Origin: JAAYGD01 sp964428195
GTDB taxonomy: Bacteria; Bacillota_I; Bacilli_A; RF39; UBA660
DNA: 55,691 nucleotides
Assembly (NCBI GenBank): GCA_964428195.1
Contig: CAYRXC010000003.1
Coordinates: 1 to 55,691 of the forward strand
Direction: 5' to 3'
Positions 1 to 8,220 of this stretch are shown one piece after another. How positions within the stretch are numbered: the first letter of the stretch is position 1; each line of letters opens with the position of its first letter. The translations under genes and the position numbers were made by a program. The notes under the pieces are model-generated. The model had not been told where the DNA came from. It made no database searches and saw only the letters and a program-made list of their open reading frames with translations.

Positions 1-27
1 TAAATTATAAAGTAAAAAGAGGTGTTT

Positions 28-987
28 ATGAGTATTTTAAAATTTAATAAAGATGTTATTTCTAAACTAAAAGGAGACGTAGTAGATTCAAAAAACGAAT
101 TAAGTTCTCTATATAAAGAAATAGGAACTAATTTAGACTTAATAAGAGAGAATTGGAAAGGCCAAAAATCCAATGTAATTCTTGCGGATATGGATCAAAT
201 TAAAAAAATAAATGACGGTATTGTTAAAAGATTAGAAGAGAATGTATCATTTGTTGAAAGTGCTATTAAAGTATACGAAGATGCAGAAAATACAGGAGTA
301 GTATCTTCTTCAATGAAACAACAATTGGTTGATAAATTCCCCGGGTATTTTTCTTCTATTAATACTGATAACGTTTTTAAAACAACAGTAAACGGAAAAG
401 AGTACTATGTTGTAAATACTGCAATGGATCCAATTGAATATGCAAAAATTGTTAAAGAAAGAGGGTTAACTCAAAATTATACAAATGATGGCGAATGTCT
501 TATGATATCTACTTGGTATGCTAAACAAATGTCATTAGGTATATCTAGTACATTTAAAGATTATGAAGATCTTGCTGGTGGTGGTGGTGAAGAGTTTGCC
601 AACAATATATGGTCGGAAGATTTAAATGTTGTTAAGGAAGGCATATTTAATGCAGTTTCAAGTGGTTATCCTTCTGTAATAAGAGTTAACCAAACAACTC
701 CTGGCAAAGAAAGCTCAAGACACTATGTAACAGTTGTTGGTTTTACTACCGATATAACGGACTATACTCAAATAAATGAAAATAATATTTTGGTAATTGA
801 TAATGCACATGTTAGAAACCCTTGTACACTTGCTGAAAGTGGAAAATATGGTCCAAGAACTTTCTTAAAAGAAAATGGAAAATATGAAGTAAAAGTCCCT
901 ACAGCAGAATTTGAAGCCGTAATTGAACAGGCTAGAACAACAGCTTTTGCAAAAGCTAAAGAAGAAGAAAGAAAGAAAAGCAGTTGA
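28..987 (+). CDS. WXG100-like N-domain fused to a C39-like cysteine protease domain (putative secreted effector)
   Basis: The 319-residue protein starts at the ATG at 28. A GTG at 22 overlaps the GAGG ribosome site at 19-22 and is rejected. Residues 1-90 form a predicted helical hairpin with a central W43-K-G45 turn, like WXG100 secretion proteins. The C-terminal half has a papain/C39-like layout: Cys157 in GECLM, His232 in SRHYVTVVGF and Asp258 in VIDNA are plausible catalytic residues. It has no signal peptide or membrane segment, so export through a WXG-dependent (type VII-like) route is inferred. No immunity gene is recognisable next to it; the following genes encode an ABC exporter and an unknown helical protein. 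The function is inferred; the fold calls are moderately secure. Confidence 0.6.
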   Translation: MSILKFNKDVISKLKGDVVDSKNELSSLYKEIGTNLDLIRENWKGQKSNVILADMDQIKKINDGIVKRLEENVSFVESAIKVYEDAENTGVVSSSMKQQLVDKFPGYFSSINTDNVFKTTVNGKEYYVVNTAMDPIEYAKIVKERGLTQNYTNDGECLMISTWYAKQMSLGISSTFKDYEDLAGGGGEEFANNIWSEDLNVVKEGIFNAVSSGYPSVIRVNQTTPGKESSRHYVTVVGFTTDITDYTQINENNILVIDNAHVRNPCTLAESGKYGPRTFLKENGKYEVKVPTAEFEAVIEQARTTAFAKAKEEERKKSS

Positions 988-1030
988 TTATAACTTTTTT
1001 TCAAATTATTAATATTATTAAAGGTATATT

Positions 1031-1057
1031 AAACTTAGTTAAATACTAAGTTTTTTT
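1031..1057 (+). terminator. Rho-independent terminator after the WXG/C39-like gene
   Basis: A 9-bp perfect stem (1031-1039 with 1045-1053) closes a TAAAT loop and runs into a T tract. It separates the first gene from the ABC exporter gene, which has its own TATAAT at 1071-1076. Confidence 0.8.
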
Positions 1058-1094
1058 AATATATTTTTGGTATAATCAAGGTGGAAGTGAAATC

Positions 1095-2831
1095 ATGAAA
1101 GAATTAATTGATAATTTAAAATTTGTATGGAAATATTCGAAAAAAGAAAAAAGATATATATTTATATATTTATTTTTAAATATATTTAGTATTGTCTTTA
1201 GTATATTTTTACCAATACTAAGTGCAAATATTGTAATTGAATTAACCCAAAATAATTATACTAGAATAATACTTGTAGCTTTTGCTATATTCATTGTAAA
1301 TATTATTTATAATTTAACAATGTATGTAGCTAGGAGATGCTCATTAAGAGTATACAGAAATACAATGTCAGAATTAGAAATAGACTTAGGAAGAAATATA
1401 GTAGAACTTGAAAATAGTATTTTGGAAAAAAATGGTAGTGGAGTCTTCATTCAGAGAATGACAAGCGATACTAAAAAATTAGCAGGTGTGTTTAATTCTA
1501 TTTTTGGGATAGCAGCAAAAATAATAAATTATATTGGAGTATTAATTGCAATATTAATAATTAATAAATACGTTTTTATTTATGTTTTATTAATGTTGAT
1601 TATATTGTATTTATTAGAAAAGACTAGAACTAATAAATATGATCAAGATGATAAAATTTATAGGGTATCTTTAGAAAAAGTATCTGGATTTATAAGTGAG
1701 TTAATAAGAGGATCTAGAGATATAAAGATGTTAAATTGCCAAGAAGACTTTATAAATGAGTTGGGCAATAAAATAGATGATGCTAATTACAAAAATTTTA
1801 ACATGGAAAAGACATATAGAACTTATGGTATGCTATTATGGCATATTAACGACTTGTCGTTATTCATATTAATTATTATTTTGGTTTTATTGATTCAAAA
1901 TGGTTTAATTATTTCTACTATGGCTCTAGTATTGTATAACTATTCAAACAATATAGAGGGCGCTTCATATTTGATTGGTGATTTAATGAGTAATATAAAA
2001 AGTTTTAACTTATCTAGTGATAGAATTAGAAAAATAATATATAGTGATGAATTTAAAAAAGAAGTGTTTGGAAAGAAACATCTAAATAAAATTAAAGGTA
2101 ATTTTGAATTCAAAAATGTATATTTTGGATACAATGAAAACATGGTGTTGAAAAATTTAAGTTTAGAGATAAAGAGTAATGATACTATTGCAATTGTTGG
2201 AAAAAGCGGATCAGGAAAGACCACTATATTTAACTTGTTATGCAAAATGTACGAAGTTAATTCGGGAATTATTACTATCGATGGAATTGATATTAAAGAA
2301 CTAGATAGAGATTCAATAAGAGGAAATATTACAATAATTAGTCAGGACCCATATATATTTAATATGAGTATTAGAGATAATTTTAAATTAGTAAAAGCTG
2401 ATGTAACAAACGAAGAAATAATAAAAGCCTGTAATCTAGCATGCTTAGATGATTTCATAGATACTCTTCCAGATAAATATGATTCAATAATCGGTGAGGG
2501 TGGTGTAAACTTGTCTGGAGGTCAAAAACAAAGACTTGCAATTGCGAGAGCACTAATTCAAAATACTGAAATAATATTATTTGATGAAGCTACAAGCGCT
2601 TTGGATAATGAAACTCAAGATAAAATACAAAAAGCTATCAATAATATGAAAAATAAATATACAATTCTTATTATTGCTCATAGACTTTCCACAATAGTTA
2701 ATTCGGACAGAATATTGTTTTTAGAAGACGGAAAAATTGAAGCGGAGGGAACTCATAGAAAATTATTGAAATCTAGTATTAAATATAGAGACCTTTATGA
2801 AACTGAAATATCAAAAGATGAATTTGAATAG
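1095..2831 (+). CDS. ABC exporter, fused membrane and ATPase domains
   Basis: The 578-residue half-transporter has a six-helix exporter membrane domain over about residues 15-320, followed by a nucleotide-binding domain. Walker A is GKSGSGKT (369-376), the signature is LSGGQ (473-477), Walker B ends in D497-E498 within LFDEATSALD, and the H-loop is His529 in AHRLST, so the ATPase looks intact. It would work as a homodimer or with a partner not seen here. There is no C39 peptidase domain. The ATG follows AAGGTGG at 1078-1084, and a TATAAT at 1071-1076 suggests its own promoter. The substrate is unknown. Lipid, drug or peptide export are all possible, and its position next to a WXG/C39-like gene is not enough to link them. 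Confidence 0.85.
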   Translation: MKELIDNLKFVWKYSKKEKRYIFIYLFLNIFSIVFSIFLPILSANIVIELTQNNYTRIILVAFAIFIVNIIYNLTMYVARRCSLRVYRNTMSELEIDLGRNIVELENSILEKNGSGVFIQRMTSDTKKLAGVFNSIFGIAAKIINYIGVLIAILIINKYVFIYVLLMLIILYLLEKTRTNKYDQDDKIYRVSLEKVSGFISELIRGSRDIKMLNCQEDFINELGNKIDDANYKNFNMEKTYRTYGMLLWHINDLSLFILIIILVLLIQNGLIISTMALVLYNYSNNIEGASYLIGDLMSNIKSFNLSSDRIRKIIYSDEFKKEVFGKKHLNKIKGNFEFKNVYFGYNENMVLKNLSLEIKSNDTIAIVGKSGSGKTTIFNLLCKMYEVNSGIITIDGIDIKELDRDSIRGNITIISQDPYIFNMSIRDNFKLVKADVTNEEIIKACNLACLDDFIDTLPDKYDSIIGEGGVNLSGGQKQRLAIARALIQNTEIILFDEATSALDNETQDKIQKAINNMKNKYTILIIAHRLSTIVNSDRILFLEDGKIEAEGTHRKLLKSSIKYRDLYETEISKDEFE

Positions 2832-2897
2832 TAAGTATTAAAATTTATTCACTTTATAATACTTTATGATAGAATATATAATATCTTTGGGGGTTTT

Positions 2898-3890
2898 ATG
2901 TTTAAGTTTATTGATACTAAAGAAGAAAGCATAGTTTTGAAAATAATCGAGTCTTCAAAAGCAATTTTAAAATTGTACAATGAATTAAAAGAATTAGAAG
3001 CAAATGATAGAAGGAAAAGTGAAGAATATAATAAGATTCTTTCTTATCTTGATATGGCTTTAGAATATGAAAAAGATTTGTATGATAGTTTAAATTTGAA
3101 TGAAATTAAAGTATCAAGTATATATCAATTTCTAAAAGATAGAGGACTTAATTTCGTTTTGGGTAATATAGAAACTTTATTTGACAAAGATGAAGAAGAT
3201 ATGGTTAATAAAAGAATAATAAACCATATGATCGATAGCACTACATTTTTAAAAAAAGAAAAATTTTATCCTTTAATATATTCTTTTTTATTGGAAAACG
3301 AATTAATAAGTTACAATATTCTTTCAAATGATGAAGTAATAGTAAAAAAATATTTAGAAAAAGATGTAATTGGTGGTTTATTGTCTAACGTTCAAGCTGG
3401 TATTAATACAGCAAAAACGTCCACTTTAAAAAATGGATTAATTGATTTTAAATATGATTTAACGTATATGTATCCTTATTTAGAACAAAGTCAATTAGCT
3501 AACGATTTTTATACAAATGATAAGCAATTTATAGGAGGTCTTGAGACTCTAGTTGGTCTATATGGTATTAGCAAAGTATATTCGGAAAGTATCTTTAATA
3601 GTTATATTGATGAGAAATTGATTTCTCAAACTATGTGGTTGTCTTCTAAAGATAATGAACAATTGGTAAAAGATGATACATTGGTAGAGGCATCATTAAG
3701 AGGGTGTTTGATAAAGTCATTATTTAATTTGTATTCAAGTAAAAAATCTCGTATAGTAGAAAATCAATTTAGAGAAAAATTTGCTAGTAATCCAAATGAT
3801 GAATTATCTTTTTCTATATATTACTTACTAAACATATTCAAGGATTCACTAGATAATCCAAATATAATTAGATTAAAAATAAGAGGTTAA
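2898..3890 (+). CDS. Unknown helical cytoplasmic protein
   Basis: I do not recognise this 330-residue protein. It is predicted mostly helical and rich in Lys, Glu and Asn. It shows no signal peptide, no clear membrane segment, no cysteine cluster and no nucleotide-binding motif. The N-terminal 100 residues look like a coiled or helical-bundle region. The start follows GGGGG at 2889-2893, and an AT-rich stretch with a TATAAT-like box lies just upstream. It is convergent with the VanY-like gene and ends inside a shared terminator. It could be a partner or immunity factor for the upstream WXG/C39-like effector, but nothing in the sequence shows this. Confidence 0.5.
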   Translation: MFKFIDTKEESIVLKIIESSKAILKLYNELKELEANDRRKSEEYNKILSYLDMALEYEKDLYDSLNLNEIKVSSIYQFLKDRGLNFVLGNIETLFDKDEEDMVNKRIINHMIDSTTFLKKEKFYPLIYSFLLENELISYNILSNDEVIVKKYLEKDVIGGLLSNVQAGINTAKTSTLKNGLIDFKYDLTYMYPYLEQSQLANDFYTNDKQFIGGLETLVGLYGISKVYSESIFNSYIDEKLISQTMWLSSKDNEQLVKDDTLVEASLRGCLIKSLFNLYSSKKSRIVENQFREKFASNPNDELSFSIYYLLNIFKDSLDNPNIIRLKIRG

Positions 3891-3902
3891 CCTCTTATTT
3901 TT
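3875..3902. terminator. Bidirectional terminator between convergent genes
   Basis: A perfect 12-bp stem (3875-3886 with 3891-3902) with a TTAA loop has A and T runs at its ends, so it can serve both strands. The stop codons of both flanking genes lie within or beside it. Confidence 0.85.
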
Positions 3903-4830
3903 CTATATAGTAAGTGTAGTATTCATCGAATGTTATCTTGTTATTTTGAATATATTTTGCAACCTCTATTCCTACGTATCTAAAATGTTCTGGTTCAAAT
4001 GAATACCCTGTAATATTTTGTTTATCTTTAGGATATCTTAAAATAAAACCATATTTATATGAATTATCTAATAACCACTTATATTCATCTGTATTCTCAA
4101 ATTCATCATATTCTTTTTTGTATAAATCAACATTTATTGATAAACCAAGTTGATGTTCAGAATGTCCTGGTCTAGCATAATTTTTGTCAGCTTCCTCTGT
4201 TCCTTTATCATTTTTTTCTTTGTTGTAAGTTTTTTCTAAAGAATTATAATCTCTATAAGAAGTACTAACAAGTATGTTATAATCAAGTTTCTTAGCATCA
4301 TTATATAGTAATATATAAGCATCATAAGCTTCTTTTAACAATTTGTTTCCGCTATATGAATATTGTAATCCAACATTTACTAATTCTTTAGGAGAATACT
4401 TTTCATTCAATGCATAATATTTATTAACTAAAGTCAATATTCCTTTTGAAACATCGGCACTCTTTATATCATCAGAGTATTTTTTGTCTCCATTTACATT
4501 TACTATTTCAACTACATCTCTAGAATCTAAACTAGAATTTTCCTTATAGTATTTCAAGTATCTGTTTAGTTTTTCATACATAAAATACTTTGTTTTAAAT
4601 AAAGCGGGAATATTCTCATCGTAATCGAGCACTATTATTTTCTCAATTTGATTCTTTTTAAAAGTGAGAATTGTTTTAATCTCATCTTTAGAATATCCAA
4701 CTATATCAAGTTTATGTTGATAACTATTATTAAATGAAATAACTTTAACTAGAACAATTATGGCAATAAATAATGATATAGTACTAATGAAAATAATTTT
4801 TACTTTCTTTTTTATTTTTCTTTTTTTCAT
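3895..4830 (-). CDS. VanY/LdcB-type peptidoglycan carboxypeptidase (M15B), membrane-anchored
   Basis: The 311-residue protein has a basic N-terminus and one membrane segment (about residues 10-30), then an extracytoplasmic domain. The M15 zinc signature is recognisable as GHSEHQLGLSINVD at about residues 222-235, with the second site EPEHFRYVG near 278. Family members trim D-Ala from peptidoglycan stem peptides. One feature is odd: the usual zinc-ligand Asp lies seven residues after the first His (HxxGxxxD), but Asn is found there and the nearest Asp is two residues later. Activity may be altered or lost. The ATG is preceded by GAGG on the minus strand, and the upstream region is shared with the divergent desulfoferrodoxin promoter. 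The family call is secure; the precise D,D or L,D specificity is not. Confidence 0.85.
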   Translation of the reverse strand: MKKRKIKKKVKIIFISTISLFIAIIVLVKVISFNNSYQHKLDIVGYSKDEIKTILTFKKNQIEKIIVLDYDENIPALFKTKYFMYEKLNRYLKYYKENSSLDSRDVVEIVNVNGDKKYSDDIKSADVSKGILTLVNKYYALNEKYSPKELVNVGLQYSYSGNKLLKEAYDAYILLYNDAKKLDYNILVSTSYRDYNSLEKTYNKEKNDKGTEEADKNYARPGHSEHQLGLSINVDLYKKEYDEFENTDEYKWLLDNSYKYGFILRYPKDKQNITGYSFEPEHFRYVGIEVAKYIQNNKITFDEYYTYYIEK

Positions 4831-4888
4831 AAACTACCTCTATTATTATCAATATTATACTATTATTAATTTAATATTACAAACTTTC

Positions 4889-4917
4889 TTGAAACAATCG
4901 GTAGTTGATAGTATAAT
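4889..4917 (+). promoter_or_regulatory. Sigma-A-type promoter for desulfoferrodoxin
   Basis: TTGAAA at 4889-4894 and TATAAT at 4912-4917 are separated by 17 bases, 17 bases before the ATG at 4934. A TATAAT on the opposite strand at 4854-4859 probably serves the divergent VanY-like gene. Confidence 0.75.
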
Positions 4918-4933
4918 TAACATAGGAGGAATT

Positions 4934-5314
4934 ATGAAAGTATTTAAATGTAAAGTTTGTGGGAATGTTGTTGAACTATTAGAAAATGGTGGAGGAGAAC
5001 TATATTGTTGTGGAGAACCTATGGAAGAACAAGTTGCAAAGACAACTGATGAAGGAAACGAAAAACATCTTCCAGTTGTTACTGTTGAAGGTAAAAAAGT
5101 AACTGTTCATGTAGGAAGCATAGATCATCCAATGATAGAAACACATTATATAACAAAGATATTTGTTTGTTATAACAATAAGATAGTTAGAAAGAATTTA
5201 AATTTCTCGGATGCGCCTCATGCTGAATTTGTATTAGATGAAGAGTTTGAGACTTTAGATGTATATGAATATTGTAATATTCATGGTTTATGGAAAACGC
5301 AATATTCAAGATAG
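4934..5314 (+). CDS. dfx: Desulfoferrodoxin (superoxide reductase, two-iron class)
   Basis: The 126-residue enzyme reduces superoxide to peroxide without making oxygen, as is usual in anaerobes. Residues 1-37 are the desulforedoxin-like centre I with Cys6, Cys9, Cys25 and Cys26. The catalytic centre II ligands match the family: His45 in EKH, His65, His71, Cys114 and His117 in CNIHGLW. The start at 4934 follows AGGAGG at 4925-4930. A longer in-frame extension upstream is rejected because it would run through the promoter. The gene sits 11 bases before the UPF0316 gene and may be cotranscribed with it. An electron donor such as rubredoxin is not seen in this window. Confidence 0.95.
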   Translation: MKVFKCKVCGNVVELLENGGGELYCCGEPMEEQVAKTTDEGNEKHLPVVTVEGKKVTVHVGSIDHPMIETHYITKIFVCYNNKIVRKNLNFSDAPHAEFVLDEEFETLDVYEYCNIHGLWKTQYSR

Positions 5315-5325
5315 GAAGTGATTAA

Positions 5326-5841
5326 ATGGACATATTATTGATTTGCATAAAGATATTTTTTGTAAGAATATTGGATGTTTCTTTAGGAACCGTTAGAACA
5401 ATGCTCATAGTAAAAGAAAAAAGATTTGTAGCAGCTTTATTTGGTTTTATTGAGGCTTTAATTTGGTTTTTGATTGTAAAAGAAGCTATTACATTATCTA
5501 ATTCAAGTATATACATTGCTATTGCATATGCTGGAGGATTTGCTGCAGGTACTTTTGTAGGGTCTTCAGTAGCTAAAAAATTTATTATTGGAAAAGTAAT
5601 GGTACAAGTATTTACTAATAATACTGAAGACATATTGATTGGAGAGATAAGAAATCATGGATATGGATTAACTGTACTAGAATATAAAGGTATAAGTGGA
5701 TCAAAAGACGGAAGAATTCTTAATATTACTATCGATAAATCTAAAGAAAAAAAATTAAGATCACTTATAAAAGAACATGACAAAAACGCATTTATAGTTG
5801 TAAATGAAACAAAATATGTTGAAAATGGATATTTTAAATAA
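5326..5841 (+). CDS. UPF0316/DUF2179-family membrane protein (YebE-like)
   Basis: The 171-residue protein has three hydrophobic helices in the first 100 residues, including the family-like segment VRILDVSLGTVRTMLIVK, followed by a soluble C-terminal domain of about 75 residues similar to DUF2179 regions. Family members are conserved in Firmicutes but have no firmly established role. It follows the superoxide reductase gene closely, with its own AGGAAGTGA ribosome site, so the two are probably one operon. The family is recognised from the membrane pattern and the motif; the function is not assigned. Confidence 0.8.
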   Translation: MDILLICIKIFFVRILDVSLGTVRTMLIVKEKRFVAALFGFIEALIWFLIVKEAITLSNSSIYIAIAYAGGFAAGTFVGSSVAKKFIIGKVMVQVFTNNTEDILIGEIRNHGYGLTVLEYKGISGSKDGRILNITIDKSKEKKLRSLIKEHDKNAFIVVNETKYVENGYFK

Positions 5842-5876
5842 ATATCTTTTTTTTTAAAGGGGGAATATTTTAATAA

Positions 5877-5898
5877 ACTCCTATAGATTAGTAGGAGT
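5877..5898 (+). promoter_or_regulatory. Stem-loop that can hide the ribosome site of the bacteriocin exporter gene
   Basis: ACTCCTA (5877-5883) is perfectly complementary to TAGGAGT (5892-5898) across an eight-base loop. The right arm contains the GGAG ribosome site for the ATG at 5906. A second purine-rich GGGGG stretch at 5859-5863 has no start codon near it. A translational control role is inferred. Confidence 0.5.
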
Positions 5899-5905
5899 GA
5901 TATAA

Positions 5906-7894
5906 ATGCATAGGGTTAAACAAAAAGATTCTACAGATTGTGCTGTAGCTTCATTGATTTCAATTATTAAGTATTATAAAGGAAATATATCTTACGAGAA
6001 GTTGAGAAATTATATGAAGTGTGATAAGGATGGAGTAAGTGCATATGATTTGATTAACGCTGCTAAGATAGTAGGCTTTGATGCAAAAGGAATAAAATGT
6101 ACATTTGATGATTTGCCGACCATTAAACTTCCTTGTATAGCACATGTTACAATAAAAAATGGTTACAATCATTATATAGTATTGGAAAAAGTAAATAAAA
6201 TAGTAAGTGTTTATGATCCGTTTTTGGGAAATAAAAAATATAGTAAACAAGAGTTTGAGAATATTTGGAATAACGTGATTATTACTATGAATCCTATCAA
6301 CTTAATTATAGAAAACGAAAAAAAGAAAAACAATTATTATGAGTTAATAAAAAAATATAAGAAATATATAATTATATTGGTTATTATGACACTCTCAACT
6401 ATTATTTTATCTTTGATAGGAACTTATTATTTTAAGATATTGATTGACAACACTAATATTACTAAGAAAATTTTTATTATATTTTCTTTAATTTTGTCAA
6501 TAAGGTTAATTATCGATTATATAAAAAACAATATTATTATTAGAATTGAAAGTTGTTTGGAAAGAGATTTGATGTTTAATTCAATTGACAGTTTATTATC
6601 ACTCCAAGAGAATTATTTTGTTAATAAACAAAACGGAGATATTCTAAGTAGAATAAATAGTGTTGAAAATATTAAAGCTTTATTGTTTAAGATTCCATTT
6701 ATCTCTATAATGTATTTGGTTATTATTATATTTTGTATGTTAATATTAGTAAACTTAAATATTACAATTTTTATATATTCATTAGTATTATTAATCATAT
6801 ATATTATCACTCATTTATTGTTTCACAAAAAAAACAAAGAATATATTAGCAGAATAAACGAAGAGAAAGGATTTAGTAATGGATTAATTTCCGAAATTAT
6901 TGACGGAATCTCTTCTATAAGGAAATTTGATTTAAAAAAGAATATTATCACAAAATTCAATGATAACTACAATAAGTATATCAAATTAAAATTGAAATAT
7001 GAAAGTCTTTTTAATACTGAAGATATATTAAAAAACTCTATATTGTTGATCTCTTTAAACTATTTGCTATTTGTTGGAACATCATATTTAAGTGTTGGAA
7101 ATTTAATTCTATTTTATATGGTTTTAAGTATGATAGTTGATTCAATTAAAGGAGTTTTCGAGTTAGAACAAGATTTTAATAATGGATTGATTGCAATAAA
7201 AAGGTTTGGAGAAATATTAGGCATAGAAGATAATGGATATTATAGTAATAAAATAGAATCCATATGCTTTGATAATGTATATTTTGCATATAAGAATGGT
7301 AATAATATTTTAAATGGTATATCATTCAGCTTAACGACTGATGACAGGGTCTTATTTAAAGGAAATAGTGGATCGGGAAAGACGACAATATTTAATCTTA
7401 TTCAAAGAAAGTATTTTGTAGATCAGGGGATTATTATATTAGGAAAAGAAAATATAAATAAATGGAGCGACAATAGTATTAAAGAACTTATTACATATGT
7501 TTCAATAAATGAAAAAATATTTAAGGGTAGCGTCGAATATAATATATGTTTTGGTAATATAAATAAAAGCAAATTAAAACGAGTTATGGATTTGTGTTTA
7601 TTAAACATCAGTGAAGATTTGTTGTTAGAAGAGGATGGAAGCAATATAAGCTTGGGAGAAAAATCAAAGTTATTGTTATGTAGATCTTTATATAAAAAAA
7701 GTAATATACTGATAATTGATGAGCTCCTATCAAACATTGGTATAGATCAAGAAAATTATATTATTGATCAAATAATATCTGAATATAAAAATATAATATT
7801 AATATATTCATCTCACAGGAGTATTGACGAGAGTTTATTTAATAAGATAATTTTGTTAAAAGAAAAGGAGGGAAAATATGAGTTACTTAAATGA
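5906..7894 (+). CDS. Peptidase-containing ABC exporter for double-glycine peptides (C39 family)
   Basis: The 662-residue protein combines leader-peptide cleavage and export. Residues 1-130 form a C39 peptidase with Gln6, catalytic Cys12 (QKDSTDCAVASL), His89 and Asp104. Membrane helices span about 150-430. The ATPase domain has Walker A GNSGSGKT (486-493), Walker B D605-E606 and an H-loop His637, but its signature is a degenerate SLGEK (582-586) instead of LSGGQ. The two precursor genes for its likely substrates follow, the first overlapping it by 17 bases. No HlyD-like accessory protein is present nearby. Its ribosome site lies in a stem-loop. The substrate assignment rests on the adjacent double-glycine leaders and is strong. 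Confidence 0.92.
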   Translation: MHRVKQKDSTDCAVASLISIIKYYKGNISYEKLRNYMKCDKDGVSAYDLINAAKIVGFDAKGIKCTFDDLPTIKLPCIAHVTIKNGYNHYIVLEKVNKIVSVYDPFLGNKKYSKQEFENIWNNVIITMNPINLIIENEKKKNNYYELIKKYKKYIIILVIMTLSTIILSLIGTYYFKILIDNTNITKKIFIIFSLILSIRLIIDYIKNNIIIRIESCLERDLMFNSIDSLLSLQENYFVNKQNGDILSRINSVENIKALLFKIPFISIMYLVIIIFCMLILVNLNITIFIYSLVLLIIYIITHLLFHKKNKEYISRINEEKGFSNGLISEIIDGISSIRKFDLKKNIITKFNDNYNKYIKLKLKYESLFNTEDILKNSILLISLNYLLFVGTSYLSVGNLILFYMVLSMIVDSIKGVFELEQDFNNGLIAIKRFGEILGIEDNGYYSNKIESICFDNVYFAYKNGNNILNGISFSLTTDDRVLFKGNSGSGKTTIFNLIQRKYFVDQGIIILGKENINKWSDNSIKELITYVSINEKIFKGSVEYNICFGNINKSKLKRVMDLCLLNISEDLLLEEDGSNISLGEKSKLLLCRSLYKKSNILIIDELLSNIGIDQENYIIDQIISEYKNIILIYSSHRSIDESLFNKIILLKEKEGKYELLK

Positions 7895-8015
7895 TGCTGA
7901 ATTAAAAGTTATTAGTGGTGGAATTAATTACGGAATTATAGCTTTGCTTGGAGGACTAATAGTTTTTATTATTGGATTTGTGGATGGCTTTACTAGGCCT
8001 TTAAAATGTAGATAA
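7878..8015 (+). CDS. Bacteriocin-like precursor peptide 1, double-glycine leader
   Basis: This 45-residue gene overlaps the exporter gene by 17 bases and has a strong AGGAGGG site at 7867-7873. The leader is MSYLNDAELKVISGG, with the pattern ELxxIxGG recognised by C39 peptidases. Cleavage after Gly15 would release a 30-residue hydrophobic peptide starting INYG and ending PLKCR. It contains a GxxxG motif (GFVDG) in its hydrophobic core and one Cys near the end. Class IIb two-peptide bacteriocins use GxxxG motifs for pairing in the membrane, and the second peptide also has one. The call is inferred from leader, neighbour and composition. A signalling peptide is an alternative. Confidence 0.85.
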   Translation: MSYLNDAELKVISGGINYGIIALLGGLIVFIIGFVDGFTRPLKCR

Positions 8016-8030
8016 TTGAAAGGGGGATAT

Positions 8031-8192
8031 ATGTATTTATTAGAAGATAATGAACTTAAAGAAATAAATGGTGGATCTTTGTCTGGAACATTCATAAGCG
8101 CTATTGTAAAAGGTGTAAGTTTGATATTTGAATTAGGACAAGCTTTTGGAAGTGCAGTTCAAAGAATAAGAACATGTAATTTATGTAAATAA
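8031..8192 (+). CDS. Bacteriocin-like precursor peptide 2, double-glycine leader
   Basis: This 53-residue gene begins 15 bases after peptide 1, behind AGGGGG at 8021-8026. The leader MYLLEDNELKEINGG closely parallels the first leader. Cleavage after Gly15 gives a 38-residue amphipathic peptide, SLSG to CNLCK, with a GxxxG motif (GQAFG) and two C-terminal Cys residues spaced CxxC. Together with peptide 1 it looks like a two-component class II bacteriocin. The gene ends just before a terminator, and no immunity gene follows, which is unusual for this class. Immunity could come from an unrecognised gene or lie elsewhere. Confidence 0.85.
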   Translation: MYLLEDNELKEINGGSLSGTFISAIVKGVSLIFELGQAFGSAVQRIRTCNLCK

Positions 8193-8193
8193 A

Positions 8194-8220
8194 AAAAGAA
8201 CAAGTTTTACTTGTTCTTTT
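8194..8220. terminator. Bidirectional terminator between the bacteriocin locus and pilB
   Basis: An 11-bp stem (8194-8204 with 8210-8220) with a TTTTA loop is flanked by A and T runs. It ends the bacteriocin operon and also overlaps the stop codon of the convergent ATPase gene. Confidence 0.85.

Noticed and set aside
4760..4933. 58-codon N-terminal extension of desulfoferrodoxin
   Set aside because: It would cross the promoter and the divergent VanY-like start, and the family begins at the MKVFKCKVCG motif behind a strong ribosome site.
5326..5841. UPF0316 gene as a bacteriocin immunity protein for the locus downstream
   Set aside because: Its family is widespread without bacteriocin loci, and it is coupled to the superoxide reductase gene.
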